Positions 6,567-13,633 of a stretch of DNA of 13,633 nucleotides are shown in pieces. The position numbers and the translations under genes were made by a program. The notes below the pieces were generated by a model. It did not search any database. It was not told the origin of the DNA and was given only the letters and a program-made list of their open reading frames with translations. The stretch is from Methylotenera_A sp031381645. Its GTDB lineage: Bacteria > Pseudomonadota > Gammaproteobacteria > Burkholderiales > Methylophilaceae. The stretch is taken from assembly GCA_031381645.1 (NCBI GenBank), contig JANMYB010000021.1, positions 1 through 13,633 on the forward strand, read 5' to 3'. The stretch's first letter is position 1, and each line of letters starts with the position of its first letter.

Positions 6567-6651
6567 TTGGCGAAACTGGATTCCCATTTTCTCCAGAATA
6601 ACAATGCTAAATTTTAATCTTTGACAGTAAAATTTCACATGTTTTTCATCC
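6567..6651. other. AT-rich spacer with a small hairpin
   Basis: No gene is visible. A short inverted repeat, CTGGA (6576-6580) and TCCAG (6592-6596) around TTCCCATTTTC, resembles a worn copy of the GGATTCCC-type palindromes common between proteobacterial genes. That resemblance is from memory and is not proof of a repeat family. Confidence 0.3.
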
Positions 6652-6902
6652 CCTTTGCCGCGCCTTCGGCTTGAGCGGCAGATGGTAAGCGGCGAGGACT
6701 GTTTGAACGAAGTGAGTTCCGCAGCCGCCCAGATGCGGCGCTAAGACCGAAGGATGAAGCGGCAGCGGGGTGCCGTTTTCTTGGGTTACTTTCTTTTCAG
6801 GCAGTTAAAAGAAAGTGACTAGGTGTCGGGCTACCCCCGACTTGGCTCAACTTTCACAATCGCCCCTCTCCCCAACCCCTCTCCCGCCTGCGGGCAAGGG
6901 AC
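6652..6902. repeat. GC-rich composite intergenic repeat (REP/MITE-like) between recG and ubiC
   Basis: This stretch is clearly GC-richer than its flanks and consists of stacked inverted and direct repeats. TGCCGC (6656-6661) pairs with GCGGCA (6675-6680). GCGGC (6689-6693) can pair with GCCGC (6724-6728). A 13-bp stem spans 6785-6819, GTCGGG/CCCGAC spans 6825-6841, and CCCCTCTCCC occurs twice in tandem (6863-6872, 6876-6885), followed by CCCGCCTGCGGG. Such blocks, with the wording CTTGGGTTACTTTCTTTT and CCCCTCTCCCCAACCC, recur between genes in many proteobacterial chromosomes, which is why I call it a dispersed repeat. Only one copy is in the window, so copy number is not shown here. It holds no transposase. 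A 22-codon ORF inside it (6754-6822) is probably a by-product. Confidence 0.55.
6785..6819. repeat. 13-bp inverted repeat inside the composite repeat
   Basis: ACTTTCTTTT (6788-6797) and AAAAGAAAGT (6807-6816) are perfect inverted copies around a 9-nt loop. The flanking GTT and GAC extend the stem to 13 bp with one wobble. No T-tract follows on either strand, so it does not look like an intrinsic terminator. GTCGGG (6825-6830) and CCCGAC (6836-6841), around CTACC, form a second hairpin 5 nt to the right. Confidence 0.8.
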
Positions 6903-6968
6903 TAAAACATCGGCCCTGCAGCCAAATATCTATGGGCCTTCCATGGCTTGTGTTTTGATGAAATTCAA
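6903..6968. other. Short spacer after recG without a clear terminator
   Basis: The only structure I see is a 5-bp inverted repeat, GGCCC (6912-6916) and GGGCC (6934-6938), with a 17-nt loop and no T-tract. I find no convincing intrinsic terminator for the recG end of the operon. Confidence 0.4.
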
Positions 6969-9008
6969 CTAAACTTTTACCAGCTCGACCGCATGGCTCA
7001 TCCATCTTTCCAAATGTACTTCTACAGCTTGCGGATATTCCTTAATCAGCTTATCCACCATGCTTTTAGCACTTTCTAGCAAATCCGCATCACGTTCTAA
7101 ATCGGCAATTTTAAGCATTGGTACACCACTTTGGCGTGTGCCTAAAAATTCACCTGGGCCACGTAAGTGTAAATCGGCTTGGGCGATGATAAAACCATCG
7201 TTATTTTCAAATATTACTTTTAGTCGAGCACGCGCGGTTTCGGAAAGCTTGTTTTGATAAAGCAAAATACAGGTGCTTTTTGCCGCACCGCGTCCGACGC
7301 GTCCACGCAATTGGTGCAACTGACTTAGCCCCGAACGTTCGGCATGCTCAATCACCATCAGGCTAGCATTGGGCACATCAACACCGACTTCTAGCACTGT
7401 GGTGGCGACTAATAATTGAATATCCCCTGCGCTAAATTGTGCCATGACAACTTGTTTTTCGGCAGGTCTCATGCGGCCATGCACCAGACCAATCTTAAGT
7501 TCTGGAAATTCCGCCTGCATATGCGCAAACGTGTCATTCGCCGTTTGTAACTGTAGCGCTTCACTTTCTTCAATCAACGGACACACCCAATACGCTTGTT
7601 GCCCCGCCAAACAAGCCTCGTGCACACGTTGCAAAATTTCATCTCGCCGTTCATCCGATACAAGTTTAGTCACAATCGGCGTGCGGCCTGGTGGCAGTTC
7701 ATCAATCACCGAGACATCTAAATCTGCAAAATAGCTCATCGATAAAGTGCGCGGAATAGGCGTGGCAGACATCATCAACTGATGCGGCTCTGGCTCCCCT
7801 TTTTTGCGTAGAGCTAACCGCTGCTGTACGCCAAAGCGGTGTTGTTCATCAATAATCGCCAAGCCGAGTTTATGAAAATTCACAGCCTCTTGAAATAAGG
7901 CGTGTGTGCCAACGGCAAGCTGGGCGAGACCGTTGGCGATGTTTTCCAAAGCAATTTCACGTTCTTTTTTGCTTTGGCTGCCAGTTAACCAAGCAATATT
8001 CAGGTTTAGTGGTTTTAACCACATTTCAAATTTTTTAAAATGCTGCTCAGCCAAAATCTCTGTCGGCGCCATCAGCGCCACTTGCCAGCCGTGCTCGATG
8101 GCTTGCAACGCGGCCAAACACGCGATGATGGTTTTGCCACTGCCAACATCGCCTTGCAATAGCCGCTGCATGGGGTGCGGCTGCGTTAAATCGTGCGAAA
8201 TTTCAGCAATCACTTTTTGCTGCGATTTGGTTAATTTAAACGGCAAATGTTGCAATAATTTACCCACTAGAACTTTGGAAGATGCCATGGAAGGCGCGTC
8301 AATACTTCGTCTATGGGCATAGTGTTTGCGCATACTCAGTTGCTGCGCTAGCAATTCATCAAACGCCAACCGCCTCCATTCTGGCGTGGTTTTATTTTCA
8401 AGCGCAATTAAATTTGCCTCGGGCGGTGGGCTGTGAAGTGCATGGATACTTGCTTTGAAGGCAGGTAGATTTAAGTTTTTATATACCCCTGCAGGCAAAG
8501 TTTCAGTAAGCTCATTTTGATTGACAGCAAGCCCAATCGCCTTGCGGATATTGGCTTGCGTAAGCCCAGCAGTAGTCGGATAAACTGGCGTAAGCGTTTC
8601 GGCCACTTGCGTAGTTTCACCCACCATTTTGCAGGTGGGATGCACCATTTCGTAACCAAAAAAACCATGGCGAATTTCGCCATATACCCGCAGTTTTTTG
8701 CCCACCGCCAACGCAGCAATTTGGCTGGGATAAAAGTGCAAAAAACGTAGCGTTAATTGCCCACTTCCATCTTCTAGCCTTGCAATAAGGGCTTTACGCG
8801 GCTTATACGAAACTTCTGCATGCACAATTTCGCCCTCGCATTGTGCAGCATCACCTAAGCGTAAATCACGTATTGCAGTAATGCGTGTTTCATCGATATA
8901 ACGTAATGGCAAATGCAGTAGCAAGCTTTGAGTATTGCTAATGCCCAACTTGTGCAAGTTGGCAATAAGCGGCTTACTAAAAGCTTTTATTTCAGCGAGA
9001 TTTGCCAA
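6969..9008 (-). CDS. recG: ATP-dependent DNA helicase RecG
   Basis: RecG is a monomeric double-strand translocase that remodels stalled forks, Holliday junctions and R-loops. The 679-residue product has the expected layout: an N-terminal wedge/OB region (about 1-150, with LLLHLPLRYIDETR), the Walker A motif GDVGSGKT (286-293), MAPTEILAEQH, the Walker B motif DEQH (387-390), MSATPIPRTL (413-422), and in the second helicase lobe TTVLEVGVDVPNASLMVIE with SQLHQLRGRVGRG. The start is a TTG at 9008, one base after the stop of the peroxiredoxin gene. A stop codon lies five codons upstream in frame, no ATG occurs until about residue 121, and the TTG start fits the family N-terminus. There is no strong ribosome binding site, so translation probably depends on coupling. 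It is the last gene of the spoT cluster, as in many proteobacteria. Confidence 0.97.
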   Translation of the reverse strand: MANLAEIKAFSKPLIANLHKLGISNTQSLLLHLPLRYIDETRITAIRDLRLGDAAQCEGEIVHAEVSYKPRKALIARLEDGSGQLTLRFLHFYPSQIAALAVGKKLRVYGEIRHGFFGYEMVHPTCKMVGETTQVAETLTPVYPTTAGLTQANIRKAIGLAVNQNELTETLPAGVYKNLNLPAFKASIHALHSPPPEANLIALENKTTPEWRRLAFDELLAQQLSMRKHYAHRRSIDAPSMASSKVLVGKLLQHLPFKLTKSQQKVIAEISHDLTQPHPMQRLLQGDVGSGKTIIACLAALQAIEHGWQVALMAPTEILAEQHFKKFEMWLKPLNLNIAWLTGSQSKKEREIALENIANGLAQLAVGTHALFQEAVNFHKLGLAIIDEQHRFGVQQRLALRKKGEPEPHQLMMSATPIPRTLSMSYFADLDVSVIDELPPGRTPIVTKLVSDERRDEILQRVHEACLAGQQAYWVCPLIEESEALQLQTANDTFAHMQAEFPELKIGLVHGRMRPAEKQVVMAQFSAGDIQLLVATTVLEVGVDVPNASLMVIEHAERSGLSQLHQLRGRVGRGAAKSTCILLYQNKLSETARARLKVIFENNDGFIIAQADLHLRGPGEFLGTRQSGVPMLKIADLERDADLLESAKSMVDKLIKEYPQAVEVHLERWMSHAVELVKV

Positions 9009-9009
9009 C

Positions 9010-9561
9010 TTAGTGACTTTTCAGCCAATCCAATACTTGCGATGCATGCTGATTAGGCGGAAACACTGGATAAAACACTTTTTTGATAACATTTTGCGTA
9101 ACAATTAAAGTGAGTCTTTTATACAAAATGAGTTCGCCGACGTTAAAAGTGGGTAAATTTAGCGTTTGTTTCAGTTTTAAATCAACATCGCTCAGCAAAT
9201 TGAACGGCAAATGTAGGCGATTTTTAAGCTCACGCTGATATTCTGAAGTTTGCGTGCTTAAGCCAAAAACTTGCGTATTTAAGCACTGAAACTGTTGAAA
9301 ATGCGCACTAAAATCGCAAGCTTGTGGCGTGCAACCCCGCGCGCCAGGAATTTCATCCCAACCTTCTGGCAACGCAACATTGGGCTGACCTGTGAGCGGA
9401 TACACGTAAACCACTAATTTCTCGTGATTAAAACTAAAGTTCTCGCCACTGGTAGAAGCTAGTGAAATATCTGGAAAGTGCATACTTTCTAGGTGTGCGG
9501 CTTGTCCATCATCAATAGGCACGGACAAACCAGCGGGTAATGTGTTGTAATTGTTACTCAC
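9010..9561 (-). CDS. Peroxiredoxin-like (PrxQ/Bcp-type redoxin) protein
   Basis: This 183-residue protein has a thioredoxin-fold peroxidase pattern: FPDISLASTSGENFSF near 29-44, LVVYVYPLTG (49-58), then GARGCTPQACDF with Cys77 and Cys82. The C-x4-C spacing is that of PrxQ/BCP enzymes, where the first Cys attacks the peroxide and the second resolves it. VFGLSTQTSEYQREL and LPFNLLSDVDLKLKQTL fit the rest of the fold. In standard PrxQ the proline of YP lies 7 residues before the Cys, with Thr at -3. Here about 15 extra residues lie between YP and the Cys, and Ala74 occupies -3. It starts with GTG at 9561, 9 nt after the spoT stop, and ends 1 nt before the recG start, so it is part of the operon. 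It probably detoxifies peroxides, but the substrate and reductant are unknown. Confidence 0.83.
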   Translation of the reverse strand: MSNNYNTLPAGLSVPIDDGQAAHLESMHFPDISLASTSGENFSFNHEKLVVYVYPLTGQPNVALPEGWDEIPGARGCTPQACDFSAHFQQFQCLNTQVFGLSTQTSEYQRELKNRLHLPFNLLSDVDLKLKQTLNLPTFNVGELILYKRLTLIVTQNVIKKVFYPVFPPNQHASQVLDWLKSH

Positions 9562-9570
9562 GTACTTCAG

Positions 9571-11814
9571 CTATTGAATTTTTTCTTCGTTGTGCACACC
9601 CTTCACGCGGTTAATGCGCACCACATCGGGTATTTTGCGTAAATTGCGCATGAGCTCGGCTAAATGCACTCGATTGCGCACTTGCACGGTGAAATTCACG
9701 TTGGCATATTGGCTGCCATCAGGCTCTTCTATGCTGACATTATCAATATTCGAGCCCACATCCGAAATCCCTGCCGCCAGCTTGGCTAGCATACCGCGCT
9801 CGTTCACCACCGCCACGCACACATTCACTTTAAACAATTTTTTATCGTTCGAATCCCACTCCACATCCAGCCATTTATCAGGATCTAACTTAAATTTAAG
9901 CGTGGTTGGGCAATCGTGCGTGTGAATAATTAAGCCTTTATCTTTGTTGATAAAGCCTAAAATAGGGTCGCCTGGAATTGGCCTGCAACATTGCGCAAAC
10001 TGCACTGCCATGCCCTCACTGCCGCTAATGGTAATGCTATCAAGCTTTTTGCCAGTTTTTGGTTTTGTATCTTCAAGTACGTGCAAATCTGGCATACCTG
10101 CTGTCAGTTGGTGTGCCACCATCAAACTCACACGTTTGCCTAAGCCAATATCGGTCAAAATTTCTGATTTTTCTTTTGCGCCATAATCGCGCATGACTTT
10201 GTGCCAAAGTTTATCTTCAATCGCGCTTGGATCAACATGCAAAGCGCGCAACGCCATATTAAGCATGCGTTCTCCAAGATGCGCGGACTCTGTGGCTTGC
10301 AGCGTTTTTAAATAATGCCGAATATGTGAACGCGCCTTACCCGTAACCACATAATTCAACCAAGCGGGATTAGGGTTCGCCAGCGGCGCAGTAATAATTT
10401 CGACGTTATCACCATTGTGCATCTCGGTGCGCAGCGGCGCCAGCTCGTTATTAATTTTAACTGCCACGCAGCTATTGCCCACATCGGTATGGACGGCGTA
10501 GGCGAAATCCACTGCAGTAGAGCCTTTGGGGAGAGCCAATATTTTGCCTTTGGGTGTGAACACATATACCTCATCAGGAAACAAATCAACTTTAAAATTC
10601 TCTAAAAATTCGTAACTGTCATCACTCTCGGTTTGAATTTCTACTAAACGTTGCAGCCATTGGTGGGTTTGTTGTTGCAAAGCGGTCAGGTTAGCATCGG
10701 TGGTTTTATACATCCAATGCGCCGCCACGCCCGCGTTGGCAATTTTATGCATATCTTCACTACGAATTTGTACTTCAATTGGCGTGCCAAACGGACCAAA
10801 CAAAGTGGTATGTAACGATTGATAGCCATTAGCTTTTGGGATGGCAATTAAATCTTTAAACTTGCCTGGAATCGGCTTGTAAAGCGCATGTAGGGCTCCT
10901 AGCGCCAAATAACAACCTGGCGTATCTTTCACCAACACTCTAAAGCCATAAATATCGTGAATTTGCTCCAGCGCGGTGGCCTTGTTCGCCATTTTTCGGT
11001 AAATACTATATAAATGTTTTTCGCGTCCTGTTACATCGGCTTCAATATGTGCATCAGACATACGTTGTTTAATTGCTTCCAGAATCTTGCTAATCACCTC
11101 TTTGCGGTTGCCGCGCCCAATTTTAATAGCCTTAGCAATTACGTGATACCGCATGGGATGTAAATGTTTAAAGCTTAAATCTTCCAACTCTTGGTAAATA
11201 AGATTGAGGCCCAATCGATTGGCAATCGGCGCATAAATTTCTAACGTTTCGCGTGCGATGCGTTTTTGCTTTTGCGCATTCATCACGTCCAGCGTTTGCA
11301 TATTGTGCAATCTATCGGCCAATTTCACCAAAATCACGCGCACATCTTGGCTCATCGCCAGCAACATTTTGCGGAAATTTTCGGCTTGTGCTTGGGTCGC
11401 GCTTTGAAATTCAATCTTATCGAGTTTGGTTAAACCTTCAACCAAATCACCGACTTGCTTGCCAAATTTTTTGCTTATTTCTGCAACGGCGACGCCTGTG
11501 TCTTCCACCACATCGTGCAATAGCGCGGCCAGCAACGTTGGTAAATCCATATGCAACTTAGCTAATATACAAGCCACTGCCACTGGATGCGTGATATATG
11601 GCTCGCCCGTTCTACGGGTTTGGCCTTCGTGCGCAATAGCCGCGTAGCGGTAAGCCGCCCACACTTGTTCTATATCAGCTTGAGTGAAATACTCTTTGAG
11701 TAAAAGTGTGAGTTGTGAGGTAGCAGAATCTACTGGCAATAACGGTGACCCAGCAGATTGAAAAGTATCGATGGTTTGTGGGTTAATGCCTAATTTTGTC
11801 GCAGTTTTTGGCAT
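9571..11814 (-). CDS. spoT: Bifunctional (p)ppGpp synthetase/hydrolase
   Basis: SpoT/Rel enzymes make and degrade the stringent-response alarmone (p)ppGpp. The 747-residue product is full length. The HD hydrolase domain is intact: AHEGQTRRTG with His62, THPVAV with His76, LLHDVVEDT (His100, Asp101, Glu104, Asp105) and LADRLHNM with Asp167; this argues for hydrolysis and against a RelA-only enzyme. The synthetase domain (about 230-370) has GREKHLYSIYRKM, DIYGFRVLV, ANGYQSLHTT and PIEVQIRS. TGS follows at 412-475 (VYVFTPKGKI), then a Cys-containing regulatory region (QFAQCCRPIPGD, about 605-616; HTHDCP, 631-636) and a C-terminal ACT domain (about 665-740, ERGMLAKLAAGI). It lies 19 nt after rpoZ, the same order as in E. 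coli gmk-rpoZ-spoT. I see no strong ribosome binding site before the ATG. A separate RelA may exist elsewhere. Confidence 0.96.
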   Translation of the reverse strand: MPKTATKLGINPQTIDTFQSAGSPLLPVDSATSQLTLLLKEYFTQADIEQVWAAYRYAAIAHEGQTRRTGEPYITHPVAVACILAKLHMDLPTLLAALLHDVVEDTGVAVAEISKKFGKQVGDLVEGLTKLDKIEFQSATQAQAENFRKMLLAMSQDVRVILVKLADRLHNMQTLDVMNAQKQKRIARETLEIYAPIANRLGLNLIYQELEDLSFKHLHPMRYHVIAKAIKIGRGNRKEVISKILEAIKQRMSDAHIEADVTGREKHLYSIYRKMANKATALEQIHDIYGFRVLVKDTPGCYLALGALHALYKPIPGKFKDLIAIPKANGYQSLHTTLFGPFGTPIEVQIRSEDMHKIANAGVAAHWMYKTTDANLTALQQQTHQWLQRLVEIQTESDDSYEFLENFKVDLFPDEVYVFTPKGKILALPKGSTAVDFAYAVHTDVGNSCVAVKINNELAPLRTEMHNGDNVEIITAPLANPNPAWLNYVVTGKARSHIRHYLKTLQATESAHLGERMLNMALRALHVDPSAIEDKLWHKVMRDYGAKEKSEILTDIGLGKRVSLMVAHQLTAGMPDLHVLEDTKPKTGKKLDSITISGSEGMAVQFAQCCRPIPGDPILGFINKDKGLIIHTHDCPTTLKFKLDPDKWLDVEWDSNDKKLFKVNVCVAVVNERGMLAKLAAGISDVGSNIDNVSIEEPDGSQYANVNFTVQVRNRVHLAELMRNLRKIPDVVRINRVKGVHNEEKIQ

Positions 11815-11833
11815 TGAATGTCATGCTAAAGGC

Positions 11834-12046
11834 TTACGGATGTATGCGGTTTAAAATCTCTAAACCCACTTTACCAGCAGCAATTTCACGCAAAGCCAAT
11901 ACCGTTGGCTTATCTTTTTGGTTTGGGCTATGCACAAATGGATCTGAGCCGTTAGCCAATTGGCGCGCACGATAAGCAGCTACCAAGGTTAATTGAAAGC
12001 GGTTCGGAATTTTTTCTAAACAATCATCTACAGTAATGCGAGCCAT
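11834..12046 (-). CDS. rpoZ: RNA polymerase omega subunit
   Basis: Omega binds the beta-prime subunit, helps RNA polymerase assembly, and forms part of one ppGpp binding site in proteobacteria. The 70-residue protein begins MARITVDDCLEKIPNRFQL, contains VAAYRARQL and the conserved KPTVLALREIAAGKVG, and ends shortly after. It is shorter than the 91 residues of E. coli but usual for betaproteobacteria. A good ribosome binding site, AAGGA, lies 7 nt before the ATG. It is placed directly before spoT, so the ppGpp-making enzyme and a ppGpp-binding subunit of its target are co-transcribed. Confidence 0.97.
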   Translation of the reverse strand: MARITVDDCLEKIPNRFQLTLVAAYRARQLANGSDPFVHSPNQKDKPTVLALREIAAGKVGLEILNRIHP

Positions 12047-12070
12047 TTTGCTGTCCTTTATGTAAGTCTT

Positions 12071-12691
12071 TTAAGTTAGTTCTTGAATGAGGGTGGCATA
12101 ACGCTGCAATTGCGTTTGCGCTTTTAACCTTGTTGCGCGAATAATCGCCATTAAATCTTGCAAAGCCACTTCGAAAGTATCGTTAATTGTAACATAATCG
12201 AACTCCACCACATGACTCATTTCTGTACGTGCCGCCTCGACCCGCTTTGCAATGACTTCAGCGCTATCTTGGCCGCGGCTAAATAACCTCTCAGCTAGCG
12301 CTTCCACTGAAGGCGGCAGAATAAAAATACTAATAGCATTCTCGTAAAGGTTGCGTACTTGTGCCGCACCTTGCCAATCGATTTCTAAAATCATATCGTA
12401 ATTAACTAAGCCATTATTTACGAAACTCTGCGAACTGCCATATTTAGCACCATGCACATCGGCGCTTTCTAAAAAGTCTCCTGCATTGAGCATTTCTAAA
12501 AATTTTTGTTCACTCACAAAATTGTAATCCACACCATTTTGCTCGCCAGGTCGCGGTTGGCGAGTAGTGTAGGAAACAGAAGGTCTTAGCTGGCTATCTT
12601 TAGCAAGCAGCTCATTTACCAAGCTAGTTTTACCCGCGCCAGAAGCGGCGGTGATAATGAATAAATTGCCAGGTATTTTAGTTGCACTCAT
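12071..12691 (-). CDS. gmk: Guanylate kinase
   Basis: Gmk phosphorylates GMP to GDP with ATP, feeding GTP and so (p)ppGpp synthesis. The 206-residue product has the usual length. The P-loop is AASGAGKT (15-22, Thr in place of the more common Ser). GMP-binding residues are seen in SVSYTTRQPRPGEQNGVDY, and ILEIDWQGAAQVR carries the conserved Asp of Walker B. IFILPPSVEAL and the Arg-rich lid stretch LFSRGQDSAEVIAKR follow. The ATG at 12691 lies 9 nt after the yicC stop, with only a weak ribosome binding site, so coupling is likely; rpoZ begins 24 nt after its stop. Confidence 0.97.
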   Translation of the reverse strand: MSATKIPGNLFIITAASGAGKTSLVNELLAKDSQLRPSVSYTTRQPRPGEQNGVDYNFVSEQKFLEMLNAGDFLESADVHGAKYGSSQSFVNNGLVNYDMILEIDWQGAAQVRNLYENAISIFILPPSVEALAERLFSRGQDSAEVIAKRVEAARTEMSHVVEFDYVTINDTFEVALQDLMAIIRATRLKAQTQLQRYATLIQELT

Positions 12692-12700
12692 GCGACTATT

Positions 12701-13567
12701 TTACTCGATATTTTGAATTTGCTCGCGCATCTGTTCAATCAGCACTTTCAATTCCATCGAAATTTGGCTGGTTTCAATCGCGACCGATTTCGAGCCCAGC
12801 GTATTCGCCTCGCGATTCATTTCGTGCATCAAAAAATCCAGCCGTTTACCTGCAGCTGCAGTTGCATTCAAAATGCGTTTTACTTCTTCAATATGGCTGG
12901 TAAGGCGCACCAGCTCTTCATCCACATCAATGCGCTGCGCAAATAAAACAATTTCTTGGCGCACGCGCTCGTCATCGTTGCTATTATTCGCCTCGTTCAG
13001 TTTGGTGGTGAGTTTTTCTTGATATTGCTTCACTAAAGCGGGCATCATGGGTTTCACTTTTGCCACATGTTGCTCAATTTCTTGTAACCGCGACAAGATG
13101 ATTACTTTGAGTTTTTCGCCTTCGCGCGCTTTAGCCGCGATTAAATCTTGTAGTACAGTATTTAAAACTGTTTTTAAATCAATTTCTAAGGCATCGGTAT
13201 CTAGCGCGGCTGTCGCCATTACGCCTGGCATTTGCAAAATCTCCAACATATTGACTGGCTGTGTGTGTGGGAAATATTGAGCGGCTTTTTTTGCATTTTC
13301 AGCAATTTGCTGAAGCACACTGTGATTAAGCACTGGTAAGGTTTCCAGAGCATTGTTTCGCACTAAACTCAGCCGACAATCCACTTTGCCGCGCCCTAAT
13401 TTAGCCTGAATTTGCTCACGTACTGTCGCCTCAAAAACACGCAAATTATCATCTAGTTTGAGCTGCAATTCGAGATAACGATGATTGACCGAACGTAGCT
13501 CTAGCAGCAATACGCCACCAGAAGTGTTGTATTCATGCGACGCATAGCCTGTCATGCTGAGTATCAT
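12701..13567 (-). CDS. yicC: YicC-family endoribonuclease
   Basis: YicC proteins are conserved bacterial endoribonucleases; E. coli YicC has been linked to degradation of the small RNA RyhB. The 288-residue product has the full family layout: MILSMTGYAS start, LRSVNHRYLELQLKL (about 24-38), GRGKVDCRLSLVR (58-70), and the DUF1732 C-terminal part with RQEIVLFAQRIDVDEELVRL, SHIEEVKRIL, GKRLDFLMHEMNREANTLGS and a terminal EQMREQIQNIE. The ATG at 13567 is the family start. It is the first gene of the yicC-gmk-rpoZ-spoT-prx-recG cluster within the window, with gmk 9 nt downstream. In many bacteria yicC stands next to gmk, as here. Confidence 0.96.
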   Translation of the reverse strand: MILSMTGYASHEYNTSGGVLLLELRSVNHRYLELQLKLDDNLRVFEATVREQIQAKLGRGKVDCRLSLVRNNALETLPVLNHSVLQQIAENAKKAAQYFPHTQPVNMLEILQMPGVMATAALDTDALEIDLKTVLNTVLQDLIAAKAREGEKLKVIILSRLQEIEQHVAKVKPMMPALVKQYQEKLTTKLNEANNSNDDERVRQEIVLFAQRIDVDEELVRLTSHIEEVKRILNATAAAGKRLDFLMHEMNREANTLGSKSVAIETSQISMELKVLIEQMREQIQNIE

Positions 13568-13596
13568 AGCTTACATTCTTAAAGTAATTTGTGATA

Positions 13597-13605
13597 ATTG
13601 TATCA
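13597..13605 (-). promoter_or_regulatory. Candidate extended -10 promoter of the yicC operon
   Basis: On the minus strand TGA-TACAAT (13605-13597) matches an extended -10 box, with one mismatch to TATAAT. No good -35 is seen at 17 bp. Transcription would start near 13590, about 23 nt before the yicC ATG. A second weaker option is TTGATA (13606-13601), a 17-bp spacer, then TTTAAG. The region reaches the window edge, so further elements may be missing. Confidence 0.4.
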
Positions 13606-13633
13606 AATACCCATGATTTTATGCGAGAATATC

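Noticed and set aside
6785..6819. Intrinsic terminator for recG or ubiC at the 13-bp hairpin
   Set aside because: No T-tract follows on either strand; it looks like part of a repeat element.
6863..6885. CRISPR-like direct repeat
   Set aside because: There are only two 10-bp units with a 3-nt gap and no spacers of regular length.
7906..8322. 138-codon plus-strand ORF opposite recG
   Set aside because: It lies wholly antisense to conserved RecG helicase motifs, has no recognisable domain and is Cys/Ser-rich as expected of a shadow frame.
9571..11814. RelA (synthetase only) instead of SpoT
   Set aside because: All HD-domain residues expected for hydrolysis (His62, His76, His100-Asp101, Glu104-Asp105, Asp167) are present.

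Overview
The window looks like chromosomal housekeeping DNA from a betaproteobacterium, most likely Methylophilaceae (Methylotenera/Methylophilus-like). That placement rests on moderate-to-low GC, the protein sequences, the block yicC-gmk-rpoZ-spoT-recG, and the block rplM-rpsI-argC followed by a DUF6776-like gene and a bactofilin. It is inference from gene content and order; no rRNA or tRNA gene is present. All genes except the fimV-like gene (and one possible gene remnant) lie on the minus strand.

Right part (about 13.6 to 7.0 kb, read leftwards): yicC (RNase), gmk (GMP synthesis), rpoZ (omega subunit), spoT (bifunctional ppGpp synthetase/hydrolase), a PrxQ-like peroxiredoxin and recG (branch-migration helicase). 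The genes are 1 to 24 nt apart, so they are probably one operon. The peroxiredoxin sits where enterobacteria carry trmH. The last two genes start with GTG and TTG.

Middle (about 7.0 to 4.9 kb): a roughly 0.7 kb stretch without an intact gene separates recG from ubiC. It holds a possible decayed reading frame on the plus strand and a GC-rich composite of inverted and direct repeats. Next come ubiC and ubiA, joined by an ATGA overlap; they carry out the first two committed steps of ubiquinone synthesis. ubiA overlaps the 3' end of the plus-strand fimV-like gene by 8 bp, tail to tail.

Left part (about 4.9 kb to 1): the fimV-like gene encodes an inner-membrane protein with a periplasmic N-terminal domain and a cytoplasmic TPR-like part. 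It diverges from rplM-rpsI across a 276-bp AT-rich region. That region holds a full-consensus sigma-70 promoter for the ribosomal proteins, with a GC-rich discriminator, and an extended -10 promoter for fimV. An intrinsic terminator follows rpsI. Then come argC, a small membrane-anchored coiled-coil protein (DUF6776-like, lacking the usual C-terminal part) and a bactofilin cut by the window edge.

I see no CRISPR array, intact transposase, phage module or evident new defence system. The items most worth a second look are the decayed frame and repeat island between recG and ubiC, the peroxiredoxin with a rearranged active-site loop inside the ppGpp operon, the short fimV-like protein outside its usual locus, and the truncated DUF6776/bactofilin pair.
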